A DNA stretch of 64,000 nucleotides from Neoarius graeffei (lineage: Eukaryota; Chordata; Actinopteri; Siluriformes; Ariidae), in NCBI RefSeq assembly GCF_027579695.1, contig NC_083587.1, positions 45,745,232 through 45,809,231 of the forward strand. Reading direction: 5' to 3'. The notes beneath the pieces were generated by a model. That model was not told where the DNA came from, searched no databases, and saw only the letters and a program-made list of their open reading frames with translations. The position numbers were made by a program, and so were the translations under genes. Shown here piece after piece: positions 43,746 through 55,300 of this stretch. Within the stretch, counting starts at the first letter, position 1, and every line of letters starts with the position of its first letter.

Positions 43746-44400
43746 TGTGTGGGTGTGTGTGGGTACTTGACAAATAGAGGTGAAACAGTAATTTTTTTTT
43801 AATGTTCCAATTTTCACACAAAATGTATGAAATTCTAATGTTCAAAGGCTTTTTAAACAGTGTTTTATAGAGTTCCCCCCTCTTTCTGCTATGTTCTAAG
43901 CCTTTTTCACAACCACAGACATAAAATGTCCTGCGGTGTGACATCATATTACAGTAAAGATAAAATATACATATTGCTGATTTCAACTGCAGATGACATG
44001 TTAAAGTTTAAGAAGCCCTTTCTCAAAATCATCGTTGAAATCCAGGATACAGTTATTTTCGACAGCTGTTTTTCAGTTCACTCCTTACTTCGATTCCTTA
44101 CTCTCACTCACTCCCATGGAAATATTTTGTAAAATGCAAAAAAAATCTTACTGTTCTGTTTGGTTTTCTTGTGATAGTTAAATTATGCAGTGTTTTAAAA
44201 GGTACATCATGATAAAAATGAATTAACTTACTTAAAAGGCATTTAATTCCATTTTAAGTGATGTCACGCCACAGGACATTCAGTCACACCACAGGGCGAA
44301 GTGAGGCACAGTTCAGTCATAAGTAGCAATTTTCTTTAATAAAGTGATTTGCATTTATATCTTCACGAGTTAAAATATAACATGACATTAACATTTGGTT

Positions 44401-44753
44401 TCATCCAAGATCGCCGCCAGGTCCTTTTTCATCTTTGTTTTTTGCTTTTGTATTCCTCCATATCTCACGAAGTCTGTCTCGCTTTTGTTTCGGGAGTGAA
44501 CTTATATTTCGAGGCTTAATTTCTCCTTTTGCTTTCTTTTTTTGATATCTGTTGATAAAACAAACAACTGTTACATCTAGGCAAGTTTCGATATGAACAG
44601 TTATTATATGAATTCAGATTTAAACTCCCTCACTAACATCCTTTCCCTATATTAACTTATTTACTTTCTTCTTCTCTCCCTAAGGATCTCCTCACGCCTC
44701 GCTTCATCCTGATTTAACCTCTCCTGGTACCTTCTTGACCTTTCTTTGCTCAT
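44401..44753 (-). CDS. Two-exon small basic protein within the 43.9-45.5 kb element
   Basis: Exon 1 is 44753-44665 (ATG, 29 codons plus 2 nt) with donor GAAGAAA/gtaaat. Exon 2 is 44548-44401 with acceptor TTTTATCAACAG. Joining is in phase and gives a 78-residue protein. The first half is MSKERSRRYQERLNQDEARR... and the second includes LPKQKRDRLREIWRNTKAK. It is strongly charged and helical-looking, like the basic region of a bZIP or the N-terminus of some multi-copy fish proteins of unknown function. The stop at 44401 may be genuine or a decay product of a longer protein. No catalytic motif is seen. Confidence 0.5.
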
Positions 44754-44999
44754 TCCTAAACAAATCATAAAAGCACTTTAAAAAACATTTTAAAAACAAG
44801 TATCAGAGATTGTTGGCCTTCCATATACAATAAACATGAATACAAATACATCATACATTTTTAATTTTAAAAATAACAGGACAGGAGCTTGAAATACATT
44901 TGCCTTAAGCATGTCACACTACAAAACAGGACTGTCACACCACAGGACATTAACAGCATTGTGGCCATTTTAATCCCTTTGTTTTTAACCTTTTTTATG

Positions 45000-45063
<64 letters not shown>
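45000..45063. repeat. (TA)n microsatellite
   Basis: About 28 TA units inside the 1.6-kb element, next to a T run. Confidence 0.95.
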
Positions 45064-45072
<9 letters not shown>

Positions 45073-45704
45073 TTTTTTTTTTTTTTTTAAATATTTTTTT
45101 CTTAAATAAGAGCTGTCCCACTACAGGACACCAGAAATGGACACGTACATTGTCTAACAGAAACATTGAAATCTGTATAAATATTAAGAGATTAATACTC
45201 ACCTTTCAAACTTCACAGCACTCCCCAATAACTGAGTTACTTCCTGGTAGGGGTCCAGTTTTGAAGACCCCTACAGTTGTCAACTGTACAGCTGTTCAAA
45301 AACCTGAACTTCCATGTCACGCTGCAGGACAGCATTTATGTTGCAAAACTTAACTTGTTGTAAATATTACTGTATAATGTTTTTGCAAGTCAAAACTTTT
45401 TTTTAATTGGTTAATATTTGCAAAATAATGCCAAAGCTTTTATGAATTATTCCAAATGTTGCTGGTTTATTTTATAGCTGTTTATATTTCATGCCTCATT
45501 CGGGTTAGTCACACCGCAGGACATTTGGCATAACAACCTTAAAAATAAATATGAACAAAAAATATTTTTTCATCCAAAAGTAAATTTAGAACATAAAATA
45601 CTGTGATTTACTTATGTGTTTTGGAAGGAAAAACACATTTTAGTAAGTATTTACACTGTTACACTAAAATCACGTGTCATGTCAACCGTGTGTGTATAGT
45701 TTTT

Positions 45705-45925
45705 ATATACTACCGGGGACCAAGTGTCCTCACAAGGATAGTAAAATCCGACAATTTCTACATTGTGGGGACATTTGGATGGTCCCCATGAGGAAATTTG
45801 CTTGTGTGTGTGTGGGGGGGGGGAGGGTTATAAATATACTACCGGGGACCAAATGTCCTCACAAAGATGGTAAAATCTGACAATTTCTACATTGTAGGGA
45901 CATTTGGATGGTCCTCATGAGGAAC
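45705..45925. repeat. GGGGACATTTGGATGGTCC repeat, two further units
   Basis: Units 45705-45790 and 45837-45920 match those at 43510-43742. The two pairs flank the 43924-45525 element. Confidence 0.8.
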
Positions 45926-46204
45926 TTGTTTTCGTTTGTTTAAAAAAAATAAAAAATGTACTGTGATGAAACGCATCGCACGAAACCTCCCTCAGCCTCC
46001 ACATGCTCCTGTCATCTCCATTGTTTGGTGTAAGGTGGACGGGATAGCTTTCTCAACTCGGTCTGTTTCTCGTCTTGACGTTCTGATAAATTCAACCGTG
46101 TTTAATATTTAATCTTGGCTCATGCATCTGTTTCCTTGGCTATTTGAGTATTGGTACTTCAACAGCATATTTCACTGGGTATTGCTGTCACTTGTTCAGT
46201 TGGC

Positions 46205-46302
46205 ACTAGAACTTTGTCTAGAAGTTAAGCGCTTTGTGTACCTGACTTTTTCACTCATTGTGCGTCACTCTGGAGACGAGCGTCTGCTAAATGCCACGTA
46301 AT
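46205..46302 (+). repeat. SINE-type tail fragment
   Basis: GAAGTTAAGCGCTTTGTGTA ... GAGACGAGCGTCTGCTAAAT resembles the tail of a common teleost SINE/LINE pair. The head is absent. Confidence 0.5.
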
Positions 46303-46499
46303 GCCCTGCAAATAGTGACCCTGTTAGATCTGCAGTCGTTTCAAAATCATAGATATTCGCTTGAAAAGTCGTTTGGTGTAAGGCAGACATAACTCATTGT
46401 CTAGATGTGAGAGGATGTCAGAATTCGGTCTGTTAAGTCTTTTTTTAGTCTTCTCATGTATGGTTAGCATAAGTGGTTAAAAAGCATAATGTGTCTTAG

Positions 46500-46880
46500 A
46501 TTCCCCCCACCCCACCAATTTATGCATGCTACCCCTCCCGGGGCATAGGCCGTCAATAGGCACTTTCCAGCCATCTCTGTCCTGAGTCAGTCTCTCCAGC
46601 TGATCCCAGATGTAGCCCATCTTCTTAACTTCTGCCTCTAGGTCACAGTGTCAGGTGTTCCTCAACCATCTTCTCCTCCTTTTCCCTTGGGGATTCCATG
46701 TGAGGGTTTGTAGCTTCGTCCATGGTCCTAATGTTCCATGGTGATGGTGGCTCTGGTAGAAAGGATGGTGGTCGGCTGAGTGGCTTCCAGATGTTTCTGG
46801 CTTTCACCACCCAGTGTCGTAAGTCCTCCAGCTGAAGGTCCATCTTCTCCCAGGGCCGAGATGTCCGTTGAGTCTCTTGT
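46500..46880 (-). pseudogene. LINE C-terminal / 3' region
   Basis: The minus strand reads LEAEVKKMGYIWDQLERLTQ and DRDGWKVPIDGLCPGRG near 46630-46520. This Trp-containing ending (..QDRDGWK..IDGLCP) is typical of the C-terminus of fish non-LTR retrotransposon ORF2 proteins. The upstream part (46640-46850) is degraded. Confidence 0.55.
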
Positions 46881-46889
46881 TAGCACTTC

Positions 46890-47317
46890 TGTAGCAATGT
46901 GGTTTTTGTTGTTTTTTTTTGTTTTGTTTTTTTAAACCGGTACCCCTCGCCCAACCTTCCTCCTTTCGCATCCAGGCTTGGCAACGTCCATGGCAGAGTT
47001 GTGTCCTAGATTTAAAAAGAAAAATTTCTAATTGTTGACAAATTGCTGTGATGTAAAATGAATACAACACTGCAGTTATTGGAAAGTGATCCACTTATTA
47101 TATAGTAGGTGCATCTCTGAAGTTGACCTTTAAGGTGAGGTAGATTGGTGTGACCTCAAAGGTTTTTAAAGCAGAATGTCCGAAGAAGACGAGTTAACAG
47201 AAGAAACTGTTTGCGTTATCGGGCAATCGAGTTTAACAATGCGAAATATAGAAAAATAAAAATGAACTTTTTTTTTTTCTTCATGTCATAGACGAAGGTC
47301 AATTTGGAAAGATAAAA
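46890..47317. other. Unassigned stretch
   Basis: A 27-codon frame at 47177 (MSEEDELTEETVC...) lacks splice support. Nothing else seen. Confidence 0.3.
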
Positions 47318-47412
47318 ATAGGTACCTATGTGTACATGTGGCTACTGCGTATAAATAAAATTGTTTTCTGATCCCATGTCCATACAGTAAATACAGCATA
47401 TATACATGTTCT
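47318..47412. repeat. Dispersed repeat R2, copy 1
   Basis: AATAGGTACC...GTGTACATGTGGCTACTG...AAAATTGTTTTCTGAT...CCATGTCCATACAGTAAATA is about 90 percent identical (by eye) to the reverse complement of 55205-55300. Confidence 0.8.
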
Positions 47413-48880
47413 CAATTCTACTCGCCTCATCTCTTGCAAGCATCACCAAGCTGTGAGCAGCATCAGGGCTTGGAGGATTTTGGTTTCCAATTTTGTTTAC
47501 TGTGTTTTGTTCAAAATGCAGTGCTGTGAACTGTCAATTTTCAAAATGGTAAGAAAGCACTTGTTCATGAGTTGTCTTAGCAGCATTATTTAGTACTAAT
47601 GAGCACCTTTTGTTTCGTAAGTGTAGTGTAAAGACTCTAAAATTAAAGCAAATAGCAGAAGTTTGATATCGGCTTCTCAATATATCTGTGAAAAAGCTAC
47701 TAAAAAAAAAAACTTACAAAACCTTTCATTTGACCTTTCAGAAGGACCAAACAAAAGCTGTGCTAATCAAAAGGTAAATTTTTCTTAAAATAAACACCAC
47801 TTGCTTGATATCGAATCAGTAGCCTTGGCGAACCATGAGGTGAATTTCATTTATCTTTTTGTTTGCCGATTATCTTCCAACACTACGAAGTTATAACGAG
47901 GTTTCTCTTATTTCATTTCTGGTTCTGATTGGTTTCAAAGTTTATCAAGAAGTAGAACGGGTAATCAAACTTGATCAGGATAAGTGCTGATTGGCTACGA
48001 AGTTTGGCTATCGTTACACTCCTTCTTGCGTTCTTATAACACGATGACATAGTGGCTTTGCTACTCGTTCTTGTGTACCTTTGATAACATGAGATCACGA
48101 TTCGCCATTTTGGTGATTATAATGCTTATGCGCATGCGTCGTGTGCTATTGTTATACTCATTCTTACATCCTTACAATACGATGACACAGTGGCTCTGCC
48201 TTGCTTCACTTCTATGAGACAGTAGCCACAAAAACAAAAAAAAATCCTGGTTATTTTACAGCTGTGGCTTTTTGTGTTTTTATAAAAACATACTTAAGCC
48301 TTTTTTTTTTTTTTAATCATTCTTTTCCTTTAATCTGGTTTTAGACTGGAGTCAGGTTCATATGTTTCGCTTTGTGTAATAATGATGTACGTTTTTCTAG
48401 GACTGGGACACTAAGAAGTCGCATCAGCTTCACATCTTTAAGAACTGTTTTATTGAAACTGGCTTCACACTCCATCAACTCTACTGATACGCTGTCGACT
48501 TAAATAGAAATACAGTAATTAAGATGGATGCTATGTTTTGGCACTGTTATGCAAGTCTAACTGATAAAGCAGGTGATGAATTTCAGAGTTTGGCGTGTTG
48601 TATTACACTGATACAGCTCGAATGTGAAGATTTTAGAGACCATGGGGTTTAGAAAGAGAAAAAAAAACATTGCCTCTGAGATAAAATGCGTGCTTGCAAA
48701 TAAATGTTATATTCATAATGTCCACTGATCCTACAATTTTAGAACAAGTCCACGTCGCAGACCTCATATAAAATGTTATTGCTGGAGGCTTTCTTTTTAC
48801 TACAGGGCAAAAGTTTTTAATCTTCAACTAACAGTTATTAAAAGGCAGCATGAATTGATGAAAGGCAGCCATAACATGTA
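47413..48880. other. Non-coding stretch with a ~143-bp degenerate tandem duplication
   Basis: Blocks near 48015-48065 and 48155-48205 both contain CTT(A/C)TAACACGATGACA(T/C)AGTGGCTNTG-like sequence. Otherwise no gene or named repeat was found. Short exon-like pieces around 48337-48490 could not be tied to a gene. Confidence 0.4.
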
Positions 48881-48967
48881 CCTCTCCAATTCCATAAATT
48901 TGGGACACTGTGTAAAACGTAAATAAAAACCAGAATACAACGATTTGCAAATCATGGAAACCCTATA

Positions 48968-49861
48968 CAGGTAGTCGTCGACTTATGACCTATGCGACTT
49001 ACGACCGATCGACTTTACGACCATCTGGTTATGACCGGCAAGTGTTTCCCAGCTGAGCGTACGACAGTTTCCGCCCCAGCTCCCGGCAGCGCCCAGCATC
49101 CAGCCAGTGTTGCCAGATACTGCTGATGGTTTCCAGCCCAAAATATGTTCAAAACCCACCAAAATGCACTGAAAACCGCCCAATCTGGCAACACTGCATC
49201 CAGCCTCTTCTATTATGTGTGCAGTGTTTCGCTGGACAAACAACGAGCGAGCTACAGCGTGCGTACGGCTTAACCAGATCTTGTGCTATAACGTGCGCAG
49301 CTGGTAATCAAAGTAACTTTCACTTTTCTGTTCTGTTACACTGTTCTGTGTCCAATGTCCAAAATGAAAAGTTAGTTTTCAACTGTTCAGCTAAAAAAAA
49401 TGTAATTAAAATGATTGTGTTGTTGAAATGATGCTTGCAATTTATTTATAATCAAAAACTGATACAGGTGGATGAAAGAGTGATAGTGTGACTAAAAAAG
49501 TATTATACTAGTACTACTGAGTGATAAGAAGTCCTAGTGAATGCTTGATAAGTAGACAATAATAAATAATTAGGTGTATTTTTCGGCGTGCGCTGTGTGC
49601 GTGCGCACTATGGCTCAAAATAATATACCGGCAAGAAATAAGTTACTTTCACCCCTGAGTTTGCAGTGTTTGACTTAAACCAAATAATGAGCCAAGGTAA
49701 TTAAATAAGAAAATGTTGATAAAATAAGACTTTAAGATGATTACAATATCATTACACGTCACAATATACTTGCGTTCATTTAACATAGGCCGACTTACAA
49801 CCAGATCGGTTTACGACCGGTCAGTCGCAACCAAACGCAGTCGTAAGTCGACGACTACCTG
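48968..49861. mobile_element. pogo/Tigger-like element inside the Tc1 left repeat
   Basis: The ends CAGGTAGTCGTCGACTTATG and AAGTCGACGACTACCTG are flanked by TA (48966-48967, 49862-49863). The style of ends is that of Tigger/pogo elements. No transposase is recognisable. A 92-bp hAT MITE is nested at 49105-49196. Confidence 0.85.
49105..49196 (+). mobile_element. 92-bp hAT MITE, copy 2
   Basis: The ends CAGTGTTGCCAGAT and ATCTGGCAACACTG are flanked by the 8-bp duplication CATCCAGC (49097-49104 and 49197-49204). Sister copy at 8318-8408. Confidence 0.93.
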
Positions 49862-50536
49862 TATTTCATTGAAAATAGTACAAAGACAACATATCAAATG
49901 TTGAAACTGAGACATTTTTTTGTTGTTGTTTTTTAAAAAAATATGCTCATTTTGAATCTGATGTCAGCAATACATTTCAAAAAAGTTGGGACGGGGCATG
50001 TTTACCACTGTGTTGCATCACCTCTGCTTTTAACAACACACTGTAAACATTTGGGAACTGAGGAGAGCAACTGCTGTAGTTTTGAAAGAGAAATGTCGTC
50101 TCGTTTTTGCCTGAGATACAATATCAGTTGCTTAACAATTCAGGGTCTCCTTTGTCATATTTTGCACTTCGTAATGCACCAAATGTTTTAAAATGGGAGA
50201 CAGGTCTGGACTGCCGGCAGGCCAGTTTAGCACCCAGACACTCTTACTACTGAGCCATGCAGTTTTAATATGTGCAGAAAGTGGTTTGGCATTGTCTTAC
50301 TGAAAGAAGGAAGGCCTTCCCTGAAAAAGATTTTGTCTGGATGGCAGCATATTGCTCTGAAACGTGTTTATATCATTCAGCATTAATGATGCCTTCCCAG
50401 ATGTACAAGCTACCCATGTCACGTGCACTAATGCACCCTCATACCATCACAGATGCTGCTTTTGAACTGTGCACTGATAACAAGCCGGATGGTCCGTCTC
50501 CTCTTTAGCCTGGAGGACGTGGGGTCCATGATTTTT

Positions 50537-51080
50537 CTAAAAAGAATTTCTACTTTTTGATTTGTCAGACCTCGGGACAATTTTCCACTTTGCCTCAGTC
50601 CATCGTAAAAGAGCCCAGAGAAGCTGGTGGTGTTTCTGGATATTATTTATATCTGGTTTTAATTTGCATTTGTGGATGCAGTAATGAACTGTTTTTACGG
50701 ACGATGGTTTTCTGAAGTGTTCCTGAGCCCATACAGTGATTTCCACTACAGACACGTGTCTGCTTTTAATGCAGTGTCTCCTGAGGGCCTGAAGATCACA
50801 GGCATCCAGTGTCCGCTTTCAGCCTTGTCTCTTGCATACAGAGATTTCTCCAGATTCTCTGAATCTCTTTTAATGATATATTATGTACCATAGATGATGT
50901 GATTCCCAAATTCTTTGTAATTTTACATTGAGGAACCTTATTCTTAAATTGTTGCACTGTTTGCCCACGCAGTCTTTCACAGAACGGTGAATCCCGCCCC
51001 ATCTTTACTTCTGAGAGACTCCGCCTCTCTGGGATGCTCTTTTTATACCCAATCATGTTACTGACCTGTTGCCAAATAAC
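50537..51080 (-). pseudogene. Tc1-like transposase remnant
   Basis: The minus-strand pieces read RLRGQTVQQFKNKVPQCKIT, then KNLGITSSMVHN (helix-turn-helix), and after a frameshift SVVEITVWAQEHFRKPSSV and RWTEAKWKIVPRSDKSK, where the first catalytic Asp-Glu-Ser box is degraded to SDKS. Downstream catalytic parts (50250-50500) are scrambled. It is clearly dead. Confidence 0.8.
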
Positions 51081-51426
51081 CAAATCAGGTTTGTTTGTTT
51101 TGGGGTTTTTTAGCATTATACAACTTTTTTTTTTTTTTTTAAAAGTCTTTTATTGCCCCGTCCCAACTTTCCTGAAACATGTTGCTGACATCAAATTCAA
51201 AATGAGCATGTATTTAAAAAAAATTATTCTGTTTCAACATTTGATATGTTGTCTTTGTACCATTTTCAACAAAATATAGGGTTTCCATGATTTTGCAGAT
51301 CTTCACATTCTGTTTTTATTTACGTTTTACACAGCGTTCCAAATTTATGGAATTGGGGTTGTTAACGCTACTTTCTTACAGCTCCAGGGTCGCTCCGTTA
51401 TCAAGGTCCATGGGTTTCCTTTAAAT

Positions 51427-51428
51427 TG

Positions 51429-51494
<66 letters not shown>
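51427..51494. repeat. (GT)n(GA)n microsatellite
   Basis: About 18 GT then about 14 GA units. Confidence 0.95.
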
Positions 51495-51497
<3 letters not shown>

Positions 51498-52217
51498 TTG
51501 CCCCATGATGGTCTGGTGTCAAACCTAGGGTGTCTTCCCGCCTCTCGCCCAGCGTTCCTGGGATTAACTCCAAAGCCACCACAACCCTGACTAGGATAAA
51601 GCAGTTACTGAAGAATGAATGAATAAAGAGATTGAATTAGGAGTAACAACACTGCATTTTGTTTCACTGTTTTCCTTAGGGTTTTTTTTCTGTTTCCCAA
51701 ACAAAGCAAGCTTGTATACAGCGCCTGTCTCCTGTGTTCAGGAGACTTTGACAGTCATTAATGCTCTTTCACAGGCTATAGAACAGCGAATGAACACACA
51801 TGGTAGAAGGATGATGGCATTGTGTTATTTTGGGCTTGAAAATTCCAAAATCTGAAAATTTAATAGCTCGTTATCACTCTCTACTTTCATTGAGATTTTT
51901 GCCGATGAGTGGGATATTTAAAAAAAAAATTATAATAATAATTGCATAGCTCCTCTGTGATGTCATGATTTTCCAGTTACTTCCACCCAGATATTTGCAT
52001 CACATTTCCCGACAGGAATGCACAAATAAAGTTTAAAACCCTCCCAAAGGACTCCTGACTGATCCTGCCTGCTCCTAGTTATTTTAGTTTCTACCCACTC
52101 ATGAGATTTTCTTAAGTTTGTTTTGTTTGCTGGTATAGAGACGTGTATCAGGACTACATCCAGAATTCCTAATGCACACCTTTTATACCAGACTAAATTG
52201 CAAATCTAAATATCAAA
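51495..52217. other. Unassigned stretch
   Basis: It includes a short SINE-like tail (GGATAAAGCAGTTACTGAAG) near 51592. No gene seen. Confidence 0.35.
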
Positions 52218-52230
52218 ATTGTACATTACT

Positions 52231-52582
52231 CATCTCATTATCTCTAGCCGCTTTATCCTGTTCTACAGGGTCGCAGGCAAGCTGGAGCCTATCCCAGCTG
52301 ACTACGGGCGAAAGGCGGGGTACACCCTGGACAAGTCGCCAGGTCATCACAGGGCTGACACATAGACACAGACAACCATTCACACTCACATTCACACCTA
52401 CGGTCAATTTAGAGTCACCAGTTAACCTAACCTGCATGTCTTTGGACTGTGGGGGAAACCCATGCGGACACGGGGAGAACATGCAAACTCCGCACAGAAA
52501 GGCCCTCGCCGGCCACGGGGCTCGAACCCAGACCTTCTTGCTGTGAGGCGACAGCGCTAACCACTACACCACCGTGCCGCCC
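52231..52582 (-). mobile_element. V-SINE with small internal deletion
   Basis: It is flanked by ATTGTACATTACT (52218-52230 and 52583-52595). Compared with other copies it lacks about 18 nt near 52460 (the CCGGAGCACCCGGAGGAAA part). Confidence 0.95.
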
Positions 52583-52595
52583 ATTGTACATTACT

Positions 52596-53274
52596 ATATT
52601 TTGTTACTACAGAGGGTGTAGTATTTTCACGTGTTTTGTTTGAGGCTAGTACATGGGTTTGGATGCAGGCTTTAAATAGCCAGCTCTTGTTGAACATGAA
52701 TGAATTGTCCACATTGTTGTAATGCCGTTATGTCGGCTCAAAACAGCACTTTTTCTAACTTTTCAGCAGTTCCTGTTATGCCAAGATGTTTTGAGGTTTC
52801 TGGAGGCTTCACACATTTAGAAATGTGACATTTCCTCTTTTTGGGCCACCCTCAGTGCAAGTGGCTGAAGGCAATATCCTGCCTTGTCTGTCATTTAGCT
52901 CTGATTTAAAAAAAAAAAAAAACACAAATATGTGCTCTGGTAGATAATATCTGACAGATTGCAGGATTGCAAAATGATTGATTTTTATTGTAGTCTGTAT
53001 TTATAAGAACAACTTCCAAGTTCTTTATGTCTTTAGACAAAAGCAAAGCAGATTTTGTCTAAACCTGCTTTGGTTTTGAATCGTTGCACACAAAAACACT
53101 GTTTCCATCCATGCAACAAGCACAAAGAACAATTGTGTAATGATTTGCACATTTTGCCAGTCTGAGTCAAATTTGCATGCGCTGTTTAGTTTGCGTAATG
53201 GCAGAAGAAATCCGCGTTAGCTTGTGTAAAATTCTCGTATTGAACTAGAATAGCACTTGGTAGAGAGTATACCT
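52596..53274. other. Unassigned stretch
   Basis: No gene or named repeat seen. Confidence 0.3.
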
Positions 53275-53625
53275 CCACCAACCCACATCAAGCATCAGCC
53301 CACCAGTCAAAATCAAATCTCTTGAACCTAGGATAATGCTAAAACTGTACACCAAGTTTCATCAAAATCCATTTGTTACTTTTTGAGTTACGTTGGGAAC
53401 AGACAAAAAAAAAATCCTTGATCCACAAACGCATCTGGGTCTACATACATATCCGGATTTGCATCAAAATCTAATCAGTTGTTCCTTGGCCCATGGCTCA
53501 CCTTTCCTCCAAGTTTCATCCAAATCTATTCACTACTTTTTGAGTTACATTGGGAAATGTCAAACAAACTGGGGCAAAAACATAACCTCCTTCAACAAAG
53601 TTGGCAGAGGTAACAATTTTGTGTA
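53275..53625. repeat. Fish dispersed repeat ('AAGTTTCATCAAAATCC' type)
   Basis: Two internally similar blocks (CCAAGTTTCATCAAAATCCA ... TTTTTGAGTTACGTTGGGAA and CCAAGTTTCATCCAAATCTA ... TTTTTGAGTTACATTGGGAA) are followed by ACATAACCTCCTTC...GGCAGAGGTAAC. I know this arrangement from many teleost genomes. Confidence 0.65.
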
Positions 53626-54018
53626 CCAAACTGCAGTGTTAGAAAAACATATCTGAATTTGTTTCCTGTTTGGTTGGCAGCCATTTTGTCATGTTGTCCA
53701 AATTATCATGGACAGTTAGTCCCTGGATGGTTCACTATCCAGGGTGTCCAGAAAGTCCAGAACCAATCCATAATCTTGAGCAAAATCTTGATACAGCAGC
53801 TAAGAAAATGTGCATAACTTTAAGAGTGAACATGCAGACAGCATATATAGTAAACAATAAATACAGAATGAAGCATGTGTATATGGGGCGTGGCACCACA
53901 AAATGAGTCCAGTGTAGCAAAAGTTCATTGTGAAATAGTGTTTAGAGATGAGAGCACATCAAAAAATGACCCGCGTATCGTTTTTGTGGCTACTGCCTCA
54001 TAGAGTAAATGTGTAAAT
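53626..54018. other. Unassigned stretch
   Basis: No gene seen. It contains CCAGGGTGTCCAGAAAGTCC, which may be an eroded mariner-type end. Confidence 0.3.
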
Positions 54019-54026
54019 ATATATAT

Positions 54027-55196
54027 CAGAGGTGGACAAAGTACCCAACTTCACTACTTAAGTCAAAGTACAGATCCCACTGGTCAAATGTTACTCCGAT
54101 ACAAGTGAAAGTTGTGCAGTCAAACTTTTACTTAAGTCAAAGTACTGAAGTACTTGCTTTTAAAAATACTTAAGTATTAAAAGTACATTTTCTGTCAACG
54201 CATTGTTGTATTATTGCCACAATGCTTACAAAACCTAATGCCGTTACCAAAGACAGAAATGTGAATTTACAAAATGAACGCATGCTGTACCATCATGGTT
54301 TAACGTTAAGCTAGCTAGTCAGTGAAACACCACCTGACATGCTAGCAAACTCTTTTCAAACTCGAAATCATATTGGGTAGCTAACGCTACTAGAAAAGAA
54401 AGATTTCTACATTCTGTTTATTTGGCAAGATTATGCTAAAACATATTTCTGAAAGGACTTCAGATAAGTTAACGTTATTCATGTTTGCGTAACTCCGTTT
54501 TTACATGCTAACAGTGTCCACGTTAACTAGTTATTTAACGTTAGCCGTGGACAAGGCTGCGGCAACTTGGTGAGCAAATCCATAGAAAGTCATTTGACTA
54601 AGCAGACTGCATAGCTATAGCAACGTTATCGCTAGCTCTAAAACCACAGACAACTTCGTTGCAAGCTTTCTCTTGGAATAAAACGTTTCTATACCTCAAT
54701 ATGCTTCCGTAGGTTGGATGGTGCGTTTTTGTAGGCTGTGATGTGGTTCGTTTTTCGCCAAACATTTAAAACAAAAATCTTTATTCCTTTCAGAAAAGTG
54801 AAACATGGGTTCTAGGTATGGCCATGAGTGTGTGCGTTCCCCAGAAGAACCGCCTCCTTCCATTCTGCCATCAACTGATCGTGTTAAATAACGCTGCTGA
54901 GAAATCACTGAACTTGATTTTATACAGTCTATGGACGTGACGTGATCCTAGTGATTACTGTCTGTGTCGGCTGCGAAAAAACCAATCACGTTTTAGAAAA
55001 CAAAACAAACCTCCACTTTTAAAGCCGCTTCATAGTAACGAGTAACTTGACAGAAATGTAGTGGAGTAAAAAGTACGATATTTGCCTTTCAAATGTAGTG
55101 AAGTTAGTCATAAGTTTCCAAAAAAAAAATGCTCAAGTAAAGTACAGATACTCAAAGTATACTTAAGTACAGTACTCAAGTAAATGTCCACCTCTG
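54027..55196. mobile_element. hAT element copy B (1170 bp)
   Basis: The ends CAGAGGTGGACAAAGTACCC and ATGTCCACCTCTG are flanked by the 8-bp duplication ATATATAT (54019-54026 and 55197-55204). It is inverted relative to, and uninterrupted compared with, copy A (10668-13516). No transposase. Inside, the pair share long blocks such as GATAACGTTGC...TATGCAGTCTG. Confidence 0.92.
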
Positions 55197-55204
55197 ATAT
55201 ATAT

Positions 55205-55300
55205 GCTATATTTACTGTATGGACATGGTATCAGAAAACAATTTTATTTATAAACAGTAGCCACATGTACACACGGTACCTATTTTTCTAATTTTGCCGT
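55205..55300. repeat. Dispersed repeat R2, copy 2 (inverted)
   Basis: The reverse complement of 47318-47412. Its left edge meets the target duplication of hAT copy B, so the hAT inserted into or next to this repeat. Confidence 0.8.

Larger units (their letters stand above)
43924..45525. mobile_element. 1.6-kb element with 19-bp perfect ends and internal end-like motifs
   Basis: The left end AAATGTCCTGCGGTGTGAC and right end GTCACACCGCAGGACATTT are perfect inverted copies. Six further copies or half-copies of the motif GTCACrCCrCAGGACA lie inside, all in the right-end orientation: 44261, 44282, 44911, 44931, 45112 and 45313. A two-exon basic protein gene lies on the minus strand. The flanking duplication is not obvious (…CATA on both sides at slightly different distances). 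I do not know a described family with this plan. Confidence 0.55.
48881..51361 (-). mobile_element. Tc1-like element with ~215-bp inverted repeats, nested host
   Basis: The left repeat (48881-48967 plus 49862-49995) and the right repeat (about 51145-51361) share CAATTCCATAAATTTGG, GTGTAAAACGTAAATAAAAA, CAACATATCAAATGTTGAAA and AAAGTTGGGACGGGG in inverted order. The left one is split by a pogo-like element. A broken transposase runs on the minus strand. Confidence 0.85.

Noticed and set aside
44261-45525. CRISPR-like array of repeated motifs
   Set aside because: Spacing is irregular (20 to 630 nt), the genome is eukaryotic, and the motif equals the element's own ends.
47177-47260. Short ORF MSEEDELTEETVC...
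   Set aside because: 27 codons, no splice sites in phase and no repeat or family support.
48337-48490. Possible small exons after T-rich acceptors
   Set aside because: The frames are short, phases do not fit the 40343 exon, and no donor of quality follows.
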